Of a stretch of DNA of 64,000 nucleotides, positions 10,991 through 23,573 are shown one piece after another. The notes under the pieces were generated by a model that did no database searches, was not told where the DNA came from, and saw nothing but the letters and a program-made list of their open reading frames with translations. Origin of the DNA: Theropithecus gelada (taxonomy: Eukaryota; Chordata; Mammalia; Primates; Cercopithecidae); assembly GCF_003255815.1 (NCBI RefSeq), contig NC_037671.1, positions 155,240,645-155,304,644 on the forward strand, read 5' to 3'. Position numbers and translations under genes: made by a program. Numbering within the stretch: position 1 is the first letter of the stretch; each line of letters starts with the position of its first letter.

Positions 10991-12500
10991 TTCGTTAGGC
11001 TGTTTTATGTTTTATATTTCCTAGGGAATACAAACACACTTGGACACCAAGAACAGCTGAAAAGGCAGGCTTTGTTATGATAAGCATGTTGTCTGCATAC
11101 TGGGAGAGTCCAGCACAGCTTACAGGCCAGCATATGCCTTTGTCACTGAGCAAAAAGTGTTTGCTGCTCCTCCACCACTGTGATGATGGGACCCTTTACC
11201 ATCTTGTTTCTATTATAACTGCCACACTTGACCAATTGCCCACACTCTTTTCTCTGGCTCTCAGATTCTACTCAGAAATTTATCTGAGCATAACCCTACC
11301 CTATGCATCTTTTCAGCTTCTATTTCTACTACCAACTAAACAACTATTTCTTAGTTCACAGTCAAATAACCAAGAAAGGGAATGTGTTTCATGCTTCATT
11401 TCCTCAATTCAGAAAACCATTTTCTAAATGTAATATTCAGCTGGCTCCTAGCCTGGGATATGCAAGAAGACAGAAAATTCATTTTGCAACGGTTATGTAA
11501 AGTTATTTTATTTCTTTATGTGCCATTAGTTGAGTAACCCTGGACAGAGCTTGTAAATTTATAATTGAAGGCACCTTACTCTGAGAGAAGCAACCCTCCA
11601 ACTCCTTTGTCTTTATATTTCTATGCCCCTTGACATCTCTCAAACACAGGAGCAATCAAGTCATGCAAAATGCTTCTTTCAAAAGGAACATGTTTGAAAT
11701 CATAGCAAAAGCTTAGGTTGCTACTGCAAACCATAGGTTCTTGCCATCCACAGTGAGATTTGAGCTGGAGTCTTGGAGTGCCCCACTCGCTCTACATCCA
11801 CAACCAAATGTCACACATCTCACATTCCCCAAGAGGTTGTTATGAGCAATCTAATGTCCTGGTTTTCTGGATGCAGGCAACATAGATTCGTTCAAGTTTT
11901 TCAATTAATAAGGGTTTGTAGTAAGTCTGTCTGTGGTAATAGGACAAGGTATCAGGGAAAGACAGTACTCCTGGTAACAGGAATCCCACAGTGGGCCCCA
12001 CAGAAGTGGAACTCAAAGTCAGTCAGCTCCCAAGGCTTCTCTAGGACCAGGTCAACTGATCTCTCCCATAGCAGCTTCAATGCATGGGTCCTACTGGATG
12101 CTCTGCCATTAGTACAATCCATCTACTGCATCCCCATGTCCTTGCCCATGGTTCTTCCTGCTTCTCCTTCTGCTGCTTACCATATAATTCATTCATGTCT
12201 TGGAAAGTAGCTTTTTCTTTAAGGCTACTTCACAGGTCAGTGAACAGTTTATGGAAAGGTTGCCCTGGGATGGGACACCCAGTAGCTGAGTCTGAAGTTG
12301 AGTGGTGGTGAAAACAGAGCTGTCCGATCCTGAACTCAGGGCTGCTTTTCTCTGCAAGGGGGTGAGCATGGCAATGTCCCTTAGAAACTGGCATGCTATG
12401 TCCTGGCCCACCCACCACTGTCTCTCTCCTGGACCACAATAGTAGCAGATCATCTCCTGCCTCTGTTCTCTTCTCCCTATATCCTTTTCCTCACCAGCAG
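10990..12500. other. No recognised feature
   Basis: This stretch has short open frames at 11077-11427 and 11773-12210 and none of recognisable family. Codon patterns are unremarkable and no splice-bounded exon stands out. It may hold a diverged repeat. Confidence 0.5.
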
Positions 12501-13045
12501 CCACTGTAACATACTTAAAACCCAGCTCAAATAATCTAATTGTTCTGCTGAAAATACTCCATCTGAACAAAATCTAAACTTAAATGTATACAGGATACCA
12601 CATCATCTGTTCCTAGGCTACTTCTATGTCTTCCACCATTCTGTCCTTCTCTTGCTCTCTTCCGGCCACACCAGCTACCTTGCTGCTCCTCAGGACACAC
12701 AGCCCCCTCCTCATGATCCTTTCACACACAGTTTCCGTGCTCTGGCCTGTTCCTATCTCAGATATGCACATGCCTACTCCCTTATTTCACTTGGGGCTTC
12801 TCTCAGAGAAGCCTTATCTGAGTCTTTATTTAAATTATTATTCTTCTACCTATCACTATCTCCCTGACTTCCTTATATTGTATAATTACTTCTTTGTTTA
12901 TTGGTTATTTTTTCCACTAGAATTTAAGTACCATGATAACAAGGAAATTATTAGATTGATTTACTGATATACTAGTATTTACAACAATGTTTAGTACATA
13001 GTAAGTGCTCAATAAAGATTTGTCAAATAAATGTGTAAATGAATG
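12500..13045 (+). mobile_element. L2 LINE 3' region with intact-looking 3' end
   Basis: Colinear with the L2 tail: TTAAAACCCAGCTCAAATAA, GCCACACCAGCTACCTTGCTG, CAGAGAAGCCTTATCTGAGT, TTCCACTAGAATTTAAGTACC and TAGTACATAGTAAGTGCTC, ending with AATAAATGTGTAAATGAATG. The small frames at 12626-12967 fall within it and reflect the L2 sequence rather than a host gene. The 5' limit is approximate. Confidence 0.9.
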
Positions 13046-13319
13046 AATTTTAATTCAAGGTATTGTGGGCATGGACGGACTGTAATCGATGTGTCCAGAA
13101 CAAGGCTATTGGAGGAGATGAATGAGCAATCTTAAAGAGAGTAATAAGCTCTAATACCTAGGCAAGCAAACAGTTCTATCATGTAAACTTTAGGCAGTTG
13201 TGAATGTCTTGACTCTCTTTTAGAGACCTGCAGGCTAGAGAAAGGGCTTTCTTTCTGGAAGCATGTGGACAGTTCAGAAGGGAAGCGAAAATATTGCATG
13301 TTGGCAGCAACTCCTAATC

Positions 13320-13800
13320 ATGATGCCTTTAGCTGCAAATAATAAAGAAACTGAATTTGGGTTGGTTTAAGCAATAAGGAAATGTATCAGCTCATCTGAA
13401 AGTAAGTAAGTAGGGCAAGCTCTAAGAACAACTCATAAGGCCACCAGTGATACTTTTCTGAAGTTCTTCTGACTCAGCCCTCCTCCTTCTATTGGTCTTA
13501 TCCTCATACTTGTAGCAAGATGGCTTCAGAAGGTCCAGATGCCATGTCCAGACACAGAAATGTCCAGAAGCAGAATGAAGCCATTTTTTCCTTGAGTCTA
13601 TTTATTATGAAATAATTCCTAGGATACCATCATCAAATGGTTTCTTATATCCGATTGGCCCAAGCTAATTCACTTAACCTTTCCTAAATAATCACTACCA
13701 TGATTTGTTTTGACAAATCACCTTGGGGAAAGACCTTTAGGGAGTCAATCACCATTAACACTGGAACTGAGTGTATGGGGAGGAAAGATGTGGAGAGATA
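13320..13800. mobile_element. Medium-reiterated repeat, family not named
   Basis: The sequence has the feel of a dispersed mammalian repeat: GGAAATGTATCAGCTCATCTG, TAGCAAGATGGCTTCAGAAG, CCGATTGGCCCAAGCTAATTC, AATCACCTTGGGG and CTGGAACTGAGTGTATGGGG occur in an order I have met repeatedly in primate DNA. I cannot assign the family with confidence. No coding frame is present. Confidence 0.5.
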
Positions 13801-13829
13801 TGAGACTATAAAGGAAGCAGGAATCAGTC

Positions 13830-14980
13830 TTTTGTGTTATGCTATGAAGTTTGAACATTGCCATAAAGGCTACTGGTGAACAATGATCCATTTCAAGCAA
13901 GGAAATTGTAGAATCAGTTTCTCAGTGTTTAGAGGTCATTAAAATGGCATTATAGAGAATAGAAAGACTAAAAACAAGGGAAGCAATTGTGATCACTGTG
14001 GCAATACAAGAGAGAAATACAGAGTTTGAACTAAGATAATGGTACTGAGAATAGATTTGGAAAATTTAAAGAGGCAACAGAATGCTGGCCTTACTCAGTA
14101 GGGTCTGGTGACTGAATGGGTGTCAGGGCAAGGGAAGGGAAGGGAATATTGAGGATGAGCCAAGGTTTCTGCCTTGGGTAACTGGATGGAGGGTGGAATA
14201 ATGTACAGAAATAGAAAATGAGGGGGAAAGAGATGTGATGGGAACTCAGTGATTATTGTAGTTGATGTTCTCAGATGGAAATATATGAAGGGTAGTTGGA
14301 GATAAATATTTGGAGTTCGAGGAAGCCTTTATTTCCTGATGATGCACTCCATGACAGTTACAGTGCTGGGTGTGTGAATGACGCAAGATGCATCTGGAGC
14401 AGCCCCACCCCTCAAAAAGCTTACAACTTTATTGACTATTTTAGGAAACAGTCACATGATTCCACAGGGGCGCTTAAAGAAGTTACAAGGAAAAATCTTT
14501 TTGAGTTATGGCAACCAGACAATTTAAGTGAGTCTTGAATGATAGAGTTTTGATCAGTGAAACAGAAATGAGCTGCTAAGCAAGGGGACTGGCAATAGCC
14601 CAGACATGAACTAGGAAGGAATCTAAACTAGCAGCATCAGAACCAGCAAAAAAAAAAAAAAAAAAGGACTGGAGAGATGCCCACAATGTTTTGATAAAAG
14701 AATCAATACATTTTTGTGACTAATTGGATGGTAGCACGAAGGACGACTTCAAAATATTGAATTTTGGGGGAGGAGAGAACTGGAAGAAAAAACCAGGAAA
14801 ATTAGTGCAAGGAGTTCCTTGGGGTTATGAAGCATGAAAAGAGAATGTCCATTTTAAACATGTTGAATTTCAGACAAGTCAGTGTATGAACTAGAAATGT
14901 AGAAGGATTAGAGCCAGAGGTAAGGCGGTAGGGGTTCCTGTGCACATCTGGTTGTGGTGTCCCCTGGAATTGTGCAGTGC
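13830..14980 (-). mobile_element. L2 LINE, ORF2 C-terminal region, reverse
   Basis: On the plus strand the order TTCAAGCAAGGAAATTG, GTGATCACTGTGGCAATAC, GGATGAGCCAAGGTTTCTGC, CTTGGGTAACTGGATGGAGG and AACATGTTGAATTTCAGAC follows the reverse complement of L2 ORF2. The middle part (14330-14570) fits less well and may be another fragment. It holds an A-run at 14648-14665. No usable frame remains. Confidence 0.7.
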
Positions 14981-15069
14981 TGTGGCACGCATTAGAGGTA
15001 TTTACGTTTTAATTATTGAGGATGTTTTCCTCAGCTGGATTTGAACAAATGACTAGTTAGATAAAAATT

Positions 15070-15645
15070 ATTTCTCAAAGAACTAAAAGTCGATCTACCA
15101 TTTGATCCAGCAATCCCACTACTGGGTATCTACCCAAAGGAAAAGAAGTGACAACATAAAATAGACACCTGCATGCATTTATCTTGGCACAATTCACAAT
15201 TGCAAAAATACTGAACCAACCTAAGTGCCTATCGACTGATACATGGATAAAGAAAATGTAGTATATATACACCATGGAATACTACTCAGCCATTAAAAAG
15301 AACAAAATAATACCTTTTGTAGCAACTTGGATGGAGCTGGAGGCCATTATTCTAAGTGAAGTAACTCAGGAGTGGAAAACCATATACTATGTTCTTATTT
15401 ATAAGTAGAAACTAAGCTCTGGGTACTCAAAGGCATACAGAGTGGTATAATAGACATTGGAGACTCTGAAGAGGGGAGAGTAGAATGACAGTAAGGGATT
15501 AAAAAAAACTGCATATTGGAAATGCTGTACACCACGTGAGTGATGGGTGCACTAAAATCTCAGATATCATCACTACACAATTTATCCATGTGACCGAAAA
15601 CCTCTTGTGCCCCTAAGACTATTGAAATTAAATACATAAACATAC
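15070..15645 (+). mobile_element. 5'-truncated L1 3' end (older primate L1)
   Basis: It starts in the C-terminal part of ORF2 (TTTCTCAAAGAACTAAAAG, GATCCAGCAATCCCACTACT), continues through TGGATGGAGCTGGAGGCC and TTATAAGTAGAAACTAAGC, and ends with CCCCTAAGACTATTGAAATT. The 3' UTR with GTGATGGGTGCACTAAAATC is unlike young L1PA and suggests an early primate subfamily. No clear target duplication is seen. Confidence 0.9.
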
Positions 15646-18354
15646 CTGAAGTCTAATATCCTATGAATTTCCCCTAAAATGTTCATTAAAATATTTAAGG
15701 ATTTCTTATATGAGAGAGACAGACTCAGCAACAGAGAATGGAAGAGAAAAGCTACTATGAAAGTAAAAGAACCAGAAAAAGAAAATAGCTACTTCCAGAT
15801 GATGATTAATGTGGAAGAATACAGTATTTGATATACACTACATCAATCTTCTATGAAAAAAACAACAACAATATTTTAACTCCATGAATATGGGGATTAT
15901 GCTACATAAGAATCATCTCTGACAGCAAAAAATCCAGACACTTTGAGTGTGCAGCTCGCTTGGTACAGCAACTACCCCATGCCTTGTGCAATTATGCACT
16001 TAATAACACTTTTGGACAATAATGCTAGAGGGCATATGTCATGCCTGTTCAACTCACTTAGTCTATAAGCAAGTAGATAAATAAATGATTTAATGAGGAA
16101 GAAAAGAATGAGAAGATAAGGAAATTGTGTGGGCTTAAGAGAATCAGGATTAACTACTGGCTGCATATTTATAAACATTTAATCACACACACATGTACAT
16201 AAATCGAATCATATGTGCAATTCTTTAATTAAGTTTAACAGCCTACAGCTATGATTTACAAGGTAGTAGAAAATATCCATGACATTTCAAAGGAAATTCC
16301 ATTTATAATGAGTACAAGTAAATAAATGTTATCCTATAAACCATTGTAGTAACAGGCACTAAATTCTATTGCAGAGTTATATGAGGATAGAATCTTAATC
16401 AATAATTTCTATATTAATGATGCTAGCAACCTTCAGCAGAAAAGTGGAATTTTGTAGCATGCTGCATTATCTGTCAATCTACACAAGTTTAATGTAAATA
16501 CTAATAGCTACATATATCACAAATACAAACACACACATATTCATGCAAGGTACATTGAAGTAAATAAAGTATGTTGAGAGAAAATACTTATGCAGATGTA
16601 GTAATTGACTGTAGAAAGCTTCATTTATATAGATTGTATCATCCATGAGGTCAGGAACCATGTGTGTTTATATTCCACTGTATTAGCACATAATACTGAA
16701 CCTGCTGCAAAACAAGGACTCAGCTAATACATGAATTAAACACAGACTGCCCTAGGAACTATGTCATTACCAAATAAAATGTAGTTGTTTTTTATTAATT
16801 TTAAAACCTAAGTGTTAAAGCAAGACAAATTTATATATCACATTGAGAAGCTTATTCATTTAATTATCATTCATTCATGCTTCATTATGAAAAGTAATGT
16901 ATTTAAGAAAACACACAAACAGGAAAAGATACACGCAGAAGTTGAGACAAAAAATAAAAAATGTGAATAGATAATAGAATAAGGGCAGAGGGCATTAACA
17001 TGTATATGCCATAGAATTCTGGGCACCTGTCAAGGGCACAAATAGGGTTTGAGTGTCTTAAAGAACAATGCAAGAGAAAGGTGCTCATAGAGGCCACATG
17101 TGCCACTGTCATCAGATATAGCTGGTCACCATTCTGCTTCTACCCTGATTCACTGGGCAAATACGTTGTTTAATATTTATTTCCTGGGGAAAAATGCACT
17201 ACAAAAATGTATTAGAGAGACTACTGTTATTTTCTTAGTAGTCTTACTTTCTTTCAAAGCAAAGTGATTAAATAAAATCCTGGTGCTTCTCTATTTGTTC
17301 TTTTTTTTTTTCTTCGTTCTTGTTTGGTTCTCCAATTGAGATGCAAGTGAATTTTTTAAATGAAGCTTCGCTTTTTAAAGTTTCAAGGTTTATAATAAAG
17401 GAAAATGTAAAGAGAGCAGTTTCGATGGCTATATTTTTACTTATCTATACATTCATGCAACAGAAAGAAGAACCACTCCATAAATAGCTTGTGCATTTCC
17501 TTGATCAATGTGTACTCATATTCTATATTGAAAACTCATGTAGAGGTTGCATAATGGTCAAGGTGAAAAGAACAAAAAGTGATAATGAGAAAGGACTGTG
17601 GCTTCAGATTTATTACTTACATTGCAATTTAGACTTGAGTATGTACACAATGGCAGCCCACGGAGAGGATGAGGGCAAGGGAGACAGAATCTCCTGAGCC
17701 TGGCAGAGCAAATGAAAACACATCAGAGAGGTGAGGGACAAAGTGGAAGAGTTTCCTTCCCAGGGCAGCTTTGAAATTGCATTCTGTAATCTAGAGCTGG
17801 CTCCAGTGACATTTAACTGATCTACTAAACTCAGACAGGAGAATAAGATGGAGAAATGCAAAATCTGTCACTGGTGTTTATTTGATCTGCAGAAAGGCTG
17901 GATTCATGTCTTGCCATATTTCTGTGTTCTGAAGGGCAGTGAAACAGATTATCAAGGCCAAGTATAAAACTTCGTGAGATGAGTTTAGCCCCTAGAGATT
18001 TTAAAGAAGAAAATTAATAAATGGGATTCTCGCTGAGAGCTTGTCCTCATTTGCTGTTCTCCTTTCTTCTTCCAAATTTAGATTTATTGTGTTTCTTTAC
18101 ATGTCATTTAAAATTTGCTCTGGGCTTGGGTCCAGAAATCAAGTATGTATTTTAAATAAACAAACATTCAAGGAACTTTTCACACATTTCCCAGAGTAAG
18201 TTCATTCAGCTCTTTGCATTTTATGTTTGAGATAACATCTATAGCCCAAGTTTCAAGAACTTGTATGAACATTAGAATGTCTCTGTGATTTAACAGGACT
18301 TCTACCAAAATACTCTAGAAGAAAACAAACACTTACTTTTTGCTATACACCTTG
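15646..18354. other. Mostly unique AT-rich DNA
   Basis: Only the L2 end at 16622-16745 is recognised. A T-run lies at 17300-17312. No gene is visible. Confidence 0.5.
16622..16745 (+). mobile_element. L2 LINE 3' end fragment
   Basis: The blocks ATCCATGAGGTCAGGAACCA, TTTATATTCCACTGTATTAG and CACATAATACTGAACCTGC with GACTCAGCTAATACATGAAT fit the final 110 bases of L2. Confidence 0.55.
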
Positions 18355-18590
18355 CCTTATTTCCTGCTTACACAGAGCCAGAGACTGTACTAACTACCTT
18401 ATATGGATTATTCTTACAAAAAACCCTGAGTTTGTTATTATCATTTATCTGTCTACAGATGGAAGAACTGAGAAATTCATCTCAATTAATAACTTTCCCA
18501 AGTTCTCACATTAAGTCGTACCATCAGAATCTGAACTCAGGCAGCCCAGTTCTTGATCCAGGTCCTTAACCACCAAGTTATAGTTTTGAC
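18355..18590 (-). mobile_element. MIR SINE, reverse
   Basis: Plus-strand reading follows reverse MIR: ACTGTACTAACTACCTTATA, TGGATTATTCTTACAAAAAAC, CAGATGGAAGAACTGAG, CTTTCCCAAGTTCTCACAT, AATCTGAACTCAGGCAGCCC and CCTTAACCACCAAGTTATAG. Nearly full length. Confidence 0.85.
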
Positions 18591-18609
18591 ATTTCATTCC
18601 AACTTGTCT

Positions 18610-18896
18610 TTATTTTTATTTTTATTTCATTCTTTTTACTCTGTCATCCAGGCTGGAGCAGAGGCACAATCATAACTCACTGCGGCCTTGAACTCTTAGG
18701 CTCACCTCCCACCTCAGCCTCCCACATAGTGAGGACTGCAGGTGCATGCCACCATGCCCAGATCATTTTTAAATTTTGTTTGTAGAGACAGGGTCTTGCC
18801 ATGTTGCACAGGCTGGTCTGAACGGCTGCCTCAAGCAACCCTCCCACATCAGCCTCCCAAAGCTCTGGGATTAAGAGCCATGAGGAACCTGACCTG
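18610..18896 (-). mobile_element. Old Alu (AluJ-like), reverse
   Basis: The T-rich end at 18610-18640 leads into CTCTGTCATCCAGGCTGGAGC, CTCACTGCGGCCTTGAACTC, GTAGAGACAGGGTCTTGCC and CCTCCCAAAGCTCTGGGATT. High divergence and the AluJ-type bases around GGCCTTGAACTCTTAGGCTCA suggest the oldest Alu class. Confidence 0.93.
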
Positions 18897-18994
18897 AACC
18901 TTTATTTAATAAACAAAATATATATCCTTGGACATAAAAGAAGCTTAATTCATTGACATAGTAAAGACTAATAAAAATAAATATATATAGGTCC

Positions 18995-19110
18995 TATTCA
19001 TGACACTAGCCATGTGACCTTAATCAAATCAGTTCACCTCTTGTTCCTCAACAAATCATTGTTCCTGAACACTGTCAGGGGCTCAATAAAAGCAAGTTGA
19101 ATTGAGTTGA
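18995..19110 (+). mobile_element. MIR/L2-type fragment
   Basis: CTAGCCATGTGACCTTAATC with CAGTTCACCTCTTGTTCCTC fits the MIR core, followed by GGGGCTCAATAAAAGCAAG, which fits the MIR 3' side. Moderate support only. Confidence 0.5.
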
Positions 19111-20119
19111 CTTTTAGATACTTTTAGGTTTCAACTTTCTACGTTTTCTAACTAGATGCCTGCCAGTGCCTAACACGCCTTTGGTCAGAGAAAAAACATG
19201 GTGTTAATCCAAGAATGTGTAGGCTGGGTTGGTGTGGCACCCCCGTGGTTACAAGTGGGAACTCTTCATAGCAAAGAGAAGGTGAATGAAGAAATACAAA
19301 TCCATTTCCTGCATGAGATACACTAGTCAAAGCCCACACTTGGAATTCTATGGACTATGTATTATTTTTAAACATGGCCTAATGCTATATTCTAAAGAAA
19401 GACTAATTTATGCTTATTCAGTGCCTAGAGTGGGACCTGGCTCGTAGGGAAGGGCCCTTCATAATCTTTAAACAAATACAACGAAGGGGAAAATCCTCTT
19501 GATTAGTGTCTGTCCATTAGAAAATCTAGGTTGACTGCTGAGTGAATCATGTTCCGTGTTGTTGCTGAAGTTTGAGAGGAAACTCATCAGTAGAGTTCCC
19601 ATTTGTAAGTTCCAGGCGAACAGCCACATCTCTTTCCTCTCCCTCCCAAAGACTCTTTCCTCACCCTTATACTTCTGCTTCTGAGCACACTGATCATAAG
19701 CTATTTTTCCTCCCTGTGTAGAAGAGAGAGAGAAGGGGAGAAGGAATATACACATATACATATAATAAAATAATTTCTTCTTTCCCATTATGTTGCTACA
19801 GGAATAACCTATCTAATTAGATGGAAATTCAAACTGTGATATTTCTCATACTAAAGCACCAAGAATTCAGCATTAAGAGCAATAATAATAATAATATCAG
19901 GGACAATTATCACAGTGCCTACCAGGATTATCTTCACATACCATTTGGCAGATCCTCATATTCCTTGGTGATATCTCATTTTTAAGGCAGCTTATAAAGA
20001 GGACTTGTTTATAAAACTGATTTATAAAAATCAATATTTTTGCTGTAACGAAACACATATTTTTCCTATTAAGCAATGTTTCATAAACTCATTTACCCTC
20101 TGTAAAGGGAAAAGCATAA

Positions 20120-20186
20120 AACAGGTGAGAATACTGAGGAAGAAAGGGGTTAAAAGATTGAGGTCACACGTTAAGGCCGTAAAAAG
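20120..20186 (-). mobile_element. Possible MIR core, reverse
   Basis: AGAATACTGAGGAAG, AAGGGGTTAAAAGATTGAGG and TCACACGTTAAGG resemble the reverse MIR core (gaaactgagg, gaggttaagtaact, ggtcacacag). Short and weak. Confidence 0.4.
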
Positions 20187-20503
20187 GTAAAAATAGAAAT
20201 GGGGGTTTTCTGAGTCATAGCCCAGTGTTCCAGCCAATGGCAGGCCCTGTGCTGATGCACAAGCTCACATTAGCTCACAAAATAACCACGGGCACATTTC
20301 TCCTGAAACCAGGCCATGCACTCAGTACATGCCCTGATGCATGTGCAAATTAATTTTTGGCAGCAGGAAGCCCTGGTACATCTCAAGTCCAGTGTACAAG
20401 TGATTAAAATAAAGACACATCCAGTTTTTTTCCTAGGTGAGAGAGCTAGAGTTCTAGGTCAGTCCCTAACAATTTCTTGGGTTTTTGGAGTAACTTATAA
20501 TGA

Positions 20504-20526
20504 GGAAAAAAAAAAAAAAAAAAAAA
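20504..20526. repeat. Poly(A) run
   Basis: About 22 consecutive A bases with no retroelement body recognised immediately upstream. Other isolated A-runs lie at 14648-14665 and 61998-62017. Confidence 0.95.
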
Positions 20527-21059
20527 ACCACCAAATCATTTCATTTGCAGTATTGGTATTTTTTTGTACAAGTCACTCTCCTTCTAGAACTCTCTCTTCT
20601 GTACATAGTCCAGGCTTAAATGTATACACTCAGTGCTTGTAAAATTTATCCAACCTATTTAGATGTACATTGGATGAAATGCCATTTATTGCTCCTAGCA
20701 GAAAAATTGCAAGAATTCTTAAAGTGTTGTTTGATGTCTCAAGCCAGAAATAATGGCTTATTCCCTAAATAAAGGGGTTTGAAAAATTAGGGTTATACTT
20801 GGGGCTTAAAGGAAGCATGTCGAATGACTCTGTAGTGAGCTCATTGAAATTCCTAGTGTTTTATTTTTATGATTGCTTTGTACTCCTTCCTGTTGAACCA
20901 ACAGGAAGAGCCAGGTAACCTAATAAACATTAATTGCATGAATTACAAGGTGTAATTATTGCATGGATGGATCAATGGATGAAGATATCTTAAAGGTAGA
21001 GGCTATGAATAAACTGTGTCTCAATTCCTTGAGCCCACTGAAGTACTGCACACCCTATG

Positions 21060-22020
21060 TGTATTAGTCCATTCTCATGCTGCTAATAAAGACATACTTG
21101 AGACTGGGTAATTTATAAAGGAAAGATTTAACTGATTTGCAGTTCAGCCTCAGGAAACTCACAATCATGGTGGAAAGGGAAGCAAATATGTTTTTCTTCA
21201 CATGGCAGAGGAAGAGAGAAGTGCAGAGTGAAGTGGGAAATCCCCTTATAAAACCATCAGTTCTCATGAGAACTCACTATCATGATAACAGCACAGGGGG
21301 AACTGCCCCACGATTCAATTACCTCCCACTGGGCTCCTTCCATGATACGTGGGGATTATGGGAACTACAATTTAAAGTGAGATTTGAGTGGAGATACAGC
21401 CAAACCATATCATTCTGCTCCTGGCCTCTCCCAAATCTCATGTCCTCATGTCTCAAAATACAATCAAGACTTCCCAACAGTCTCCCAAAATTCCAACTCA
21501 CTCCAGCACTAACTCAAAAGTCCAAGTCCAAAGTCTCACCTGAGACAAGGTAAGTCCTTTCTGCCCATAAGCTTGTAAAATCAAAAGCAAGTTGGTTACT
21601 TCCTTGATACAATGGGGGTACAAGCATTGGGCAAATACCCCTGTTTCAAATGAGAGAAATTGGTCAAAACAAAGGGGCTACAGGTCCCATGCAAGTCCAA
21701 AATCCAACAGGCCTGTCCAAAATACAAATATGTATTTGACTCCTTGTCTCACATCCAGGTCACCCTGATGCAAGAGGTGGGCTCCCAGGGCCTTGGGCAG
21801 TTCCCCCTCTGTGACTTTACAGGGTACAGATCCCCTCCCAGCTGCTTTCATAGGCTGGCATTGAGTGTCTGCGGTTTTTCTGGGTGCACAGTGCAAGCTG
21901 TCAGTGGATATGCCATTCTGGGTTCTGGAGGACAGGGGTCCTCTTCTCAAAGCTCCACTAGGCAGTGCCCCAGTGGGGACTGTGTGTGGGGTCTCTGACC
22001 CCACATTTTCCTTCCTCACT
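21060..22020 (-). mobile_element. THE1-type MaLR: 3' LTR plus part of internal region
   Basis: The LTR occupies 21060-21412 with the expected reverse termini TGTATTAGTCC and CCAAACCATATCA. Internal THE1 sequence follows directly: ATTCTGCTCCTGGCCTCTCC, CAAGTCCAAAATCCAACAGG and CACCCTGATGCAAGAGGTGG. It stops near 22020 without the 5' LTR. In reverse orientation this is the 3' LTR with the 3' part of the internal region, the 5' side being lost. No open reading frame of retroviral type remains. THE1 LTRs can act as promoters elsewhere in primates; nothing here shows that this one does. Confidence 0.92.
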
Positions 22021-22089
22021 GTCCTATTTCACATACGACTTCCAGTATTGTTAAATAAAAGTTAACACTGGATTTTAGCAATAGCAATA

Positions 22090-22255
22090 TTACTAACTCA
22101 TTTACTCATTCATTTATTTAACAAACATGTACAAAACTCCTATTCCATGATAGAAAAAGCAGGACCCTGGAAATAGAGTTGTAAAGTGTGTGAAGACACG
22201 CTGCCTTCAGTGAGCTCACAGTCATTAGTAGGCAGCCACATAAACAGACTCCACA
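22090..22255 (-). mobile_element. L2 LINE 3' end, reverse
   Basis: Starts with TACTCATTCATTTATTTAAC, then AACATGTACAAAACTCCTA, GCAGGACCCTGGAAATAGAG and TTCAGTGAGCTCACAGTCAT, matching the reversed L2 tail. Confidence 0.8.
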
Positions 22256-22714
22256 ATCTTGAATGGTAACAGCTCTAAGCCAGAGGAACTCAGCTTGTGA
22301 TGAAGACTTTCACAAGGAGAACCCGGTCATGATGAGACTTAGGCAAGTGGTGAAAGGGCTTGTAAAGGAAGGAGATAACATCTGGCCTTGCTGTGAATGG
22401 GGAATGAGAGTTATCCAGGCTAAGAAAGAAGAAATTGCTGTTCAACGCTGAGTGGAAACTGCAAGCACAGGAGGAGGAAGAGAGCATAGACCACTGGGGG
22501 TTTCATAGGAACTGATTATGGGGTGCCCTTCTCCTGGGGTGACTATTCACATCTTAAGTCTCTGTAAATAGTGCTCTGTGGGTTCGTGTGATGCATCAGC
22601 CCTTGTTATAAGATGTGAGTTGAAAACTGGTAAGAGGAAAGAATTATAGGCATGTTGTCTACTAAGCCAAAGGGTGGAAGAAGAGAAACTGCAAACCAGT
22701 TTTTCTTTGTTTTT

Positions 22715-23242
22715 AATTAGAAGACTTTTTTTTTTTGAGCAGCTTTAGGTTCACAGAAAAATTACAGAGAGCTCCTATGTATCCCTCCCACAACATATGC
22801 AGTCTTCTCTACTATCAATATCCCCCACCAAAGTGGAATATCTGTTGCAACTGACAAAACCAACATTGACACATCAATATCAACCAAAGGCCATAGTTAA
22901 CATTAGGGTTCACTCTTTGCATTGTACATTCTACCTGTTTTGACAACTGTGTAGAGACATATATTTGCCATTATAATATCATACATTATTATTTCCATGC
23001 CCTAAAATTCCTCTGTACTTCACCCACCCATCCCTCCCTACCTCCTAATGCCAGCAACCTCTGGTGTTTTTACTCTCCACAGTTTTGCCTTTTCCGGAAT
23101 GTCATGTAGTTGGTTACAGTATGTAACCTTGTCAGATAGGCTCCTTTCACTTAGCAATATGAACTTAAGTCTCCTCCATGTCTTTCCATGGCTTGATAAC
23201 TCGTTCCTTTTTAGCACTGAATAATATTCCATGGCCTGGATA
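22715..23242 (-). mobile_element. L1M-type 3' UTR, reverse
   Basis: The order AGCAGCTTTAGGTTCACAG, ACTATCAATATCCCCCACCA, AACATTGACACATCAATATC, TTTTGCCTTTTCCGGAATGT, CTCCTCCATGTCTTTCCATGG and CACTGAATAATATTCCATGG is that of an old L1 3' end in antisense. An AluY then inserted at its right edge. Confidence 0.88.
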
Positions 23243-23257
23243 TACTATAGTATTTTT

Positions 23258-23573
23258 TTTTTTTAATTTTTTTTTTTTTTTTTTTTTTTTGAGACGGAGT
23301 CTCGCTCTGTCGCCCAGGCTGGAGTGCTGTGGCCGGATCTCAGCTCACTGCAAGCTCCGCCTCCCGGGTTCCCGCCATTCTCCTGCCTCAGGCTCCCGAG
23401 TAGCTGGGACTACAGGCGCCCGCCACCTCGCCCGGCTAGTTTTTTGTATTTTTTTTAGTAGAGACGGGGTTTCACCGTGTTAGCCAGGATGGTCTCGATC
23501 TCCTGACCTCGTGATCCGCCCGTCTCGGCCTCCCAAAGTGCTGGGATTACAGGGTTGAGCCACCGCGCCCGGC
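23258..23573 (-). mobile_element. AluY, reverse, with clear target duplication
   Basis: A poly(T) leads to GAGACGGAGTCTCGCTCTGT and the copy ends at CCGCGCCCGGC. The 15-base target TACTATAGTATTTTT occurs at 23243-23257 and 23574-23588. The antisense bases CTAGTTTTTTGTA and GGCGCCCGCCACCTCGCCC, and the GGCCGGATCTCAGCTC block, are of the Old World monkey AluY kind. Young copy with few CpG losses. Confidence 0.96.

Larger units (their letters stand above)
19111..21059. other. Mostly unique DNA
   Basis: Besides the A-run and the possible MIR core, CAGTGCCTAGAGTGGGACCT near 19420 may be a trace of an L2 or MIR end. An AAT run is at 19882-19896. No coding signal. Confidence 0.5.

Noticed and set aside
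11773..12210. 145-codon frame considered as a gene or pseudogene
   Set aside because: I could not recognise a family or flanking splice structure; it is kept only as unannotated DNA.
12626..12967. 113-codon frame
   Set aside because: It lies inside an L2 3' region and has no conserved protein motif.
21660..22019. Open frames of 112-113 codons on both strands
   Set aside because: They fall in the THE1-type internal region and are not retroviral or host proteins.
23178..23483. Frames with RLECCGRISAHCKLRLPGS-type peptides
   Set aside because: These are the well-known translation of antisense Alu; the same occurs at 44475, 48765, 49532 and 53490.
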